Source of the DNA: JAWXTP01 sp044433415
GTDB lineage: Bacteria > Bacteroidota > Bacteroidia > Bacteroidales > Rikenellaceae
Assembly (NCBI GenBank): GCA_044433415.1
Contig: JAWXTP010000148.1
Location: forward strand, 1 to 6,693
Direction: 5' to 3'
Length of the DNA stretch: 6,693 nucleotides
Position 1 is the stretch's first letter. Each line of letters begins with the position of its first letter. The translations under genes and the position numbers were made by a program. Positions 6,003 to 6,693 of the stretch are shown piece after piece. The notes under the pieces were generated by a model, which saw only the letters and a program-made list of their open reading frames with translations, did no database searches and had not been told where the DNA came from.

Positions 6003-6693
6003 CTAAAAAAACACGTAAGCTAAAGCTATTGCCGCTAAGACTCCAGTAAAATCAGCAATAAGAGAGTACGTAAGAGTATAACGTATGCACTTAATTGCTA
6101 CAGAACCATAGTAAAGTGCAACCGCATAGAAAGTTGTATCTGTAGAACCTTGTACTATACTCGCTAAGCGACCTACAAAAGAATCTACACCATAACTATT
6201 CATAGCATCTATCATCATACCTCGTGCTCCACTTCCACTTAGGGGTTTCATGAAAATAGTAGGCAATGCACCTGTAAAATCAGAGTTAAATCCCATCGCC
6301 TCAACCAGGTTTGCTATACCACTTATTAAAAAATCCATAGCTCCCGATGCTCTAAAGACTCCTATAGCAACAAGTATAGCAACTAAATACGGAATTATGG
6401 TTATAGCTGTCTGAAATCCCTCTTTAGCTCCCTCTATAAAATTATCGTAAACATTAACACGCTTCACAAGACCCATCACTATAAAAGTAGTTACAACTCC
6501 CATTAATAACACATTAGATATAATAGTTGCACTAGCAGAAAGAGATTCTTTATCACCAGTTGTGAAAAGCCAGGTCACACCCACAACAAAAAGTACAAAG
6601 CAAACCCCAGGTATTAAGATAGCACGTTGAAGTAGGTTAATCTTTTGTTTTATAGCAGTTAAAGTAATAGCTGTAAGCGTTGAAACTCCTGTA
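6003..6693 (-). CDS. SpmA/SpmB-like nucleoside-recognition (Gate) domain membrane protein, C-terminal part
   Basis: The reading frame is open to the right edge and ends with TAG at 6005-6003, so about 230 C-terminal residues are seen and the true start lies outside. A GTG at 6584 could be taken as a start, but codons upstream (reading TGVSTLTAITLTAIKQKINLLQRA...) continue the protein and resemble the junction between the SpmA and SpmB halves of fused Bacteroidota homologues of about 400 residues. The SpmB-like half carries VNVYDNFIEGAKEGF, the hydrophobic block IIPYLVAILVAIGVFRASGAMD, the motif MKPLSGSGARGMMIDAM and QGSTDTTFYAVALYYGSV, all hallmarks of the family, then a C-terminal membrane segment. 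In Bacillus, SpmA and SpmB are separate proteins needed for spore core dehydration; the role in non-sporulating Bacteroidota is unknown, though a transport-like function is suggested by the Gate fold. It is 183 bp upstream of nrfH on the same strand, with a promoter in between, so it is probably not part of that operon. Confidence 0.88.
   Translation of the reverse strand, partial: TGVSTLTAITLTAIKQKINLLQRAILIPGVCFVLFVVGVTWLFTTGDKESLSASATIISNVLLMGVVTTFIVMGLVKRVNVYDNFIEGAKEGFQTAITIIPYLVAILVAIGVFRASGAMDFLISGIANLVEAMGFNSDFTGALPTIFMKPLSGSGARGMMIDAMNSYGVDSFVGRLASIVQGSTDTTFYAVALYYGSVAIKCIRYTLTYSLIADFTGVLAAIALAYVFF

Noticed and set aside
6582..6584. GTG as the start of the SpmB-like gene
   Set aside because: The same frame is open to the window edge and the upstream residues read as family-like membrane protein, so the GTG is internal.
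1..6693. Search by eye for CRISPR arrays, tRNA genes, transposase genes, phage or toxin-antitoxin modules
   Set aside because: No regularly spaced direct repeats, cloverleaf-like segments or matching protein signatures were seen; the window is almost fully used by seven genes of known families.

Overview
The window reads as an AT-rich chromosomal segment of a member of the Bacteroidota, most likely order Bacteroidales; genus cannot be fixed from sequence alone. Three things support this: the nitrite reductase gene order nrfH-nrfA-resB-ccsA, a fused SpmA/SpmB-type nucleoside-recognition protein in a lineage not known to sporulate, and Bacteroidota-type promoter elements (TAnnTTTG at -7) with mostly weak or absent Shine-Dalgarno sequences. 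All recognised genes are on the minus strand, so transcription runs from right to left.

Right end (6003-6693): the C-terminal part of a SpmA/SpmB-like membrane protein, cut by the window edge. A 183-bp spacer (5820-6002) follows. It holds a hairpin downstream of that gene and a likely nrf promoter whose -7 element lies inside an inverted repeat.

Centre (1910-5819): a compact four-gene operon for respiratory ammonification of nitrite. NrfH (tetraheme NapC/NirT-type quinol dehydrogenase, membrane anchored) passes electrons from menaquinol to NrfA (pentaheme cytochrome c nitrite reductase with the diagnostic CWSCK heme-1 motif), which reduces nitrite to ammonium in the periplasm. The last two genes encode ResB/Ccs1-like and CcsA-like proteins, the two halves of a System II cytochrome c synthase, presumably for attaching the nine hemes of NrfHA and perhaps specialised for the CxxCK site. 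A rho-independent terminator (1843-1895) closes the operon.

Left end (1-1726): a separate transcription unit starts from its own probable promoter (1795-1825). It encodes the first two enzymes of UDP-N-acetyl-L-fucosamine synthesis: a CapE/WbjB/FnlA-type UDP-GlcNAc 4,6-dehydratase/5-epimerase and a CapF/WbjC/FnlB-type reductase, the latter truncated by the left edge. This is probably the promoter-proximal part, or an internal module, of a capsule or O-antigen locus.

I found no tRNA, rRNA, CRISPR array, insertion sequence or obvious new system. The genes belong to known families, and the points most worth checking are the regulatory palindromes and the possible specialisation of the CcsA/ResB pair.
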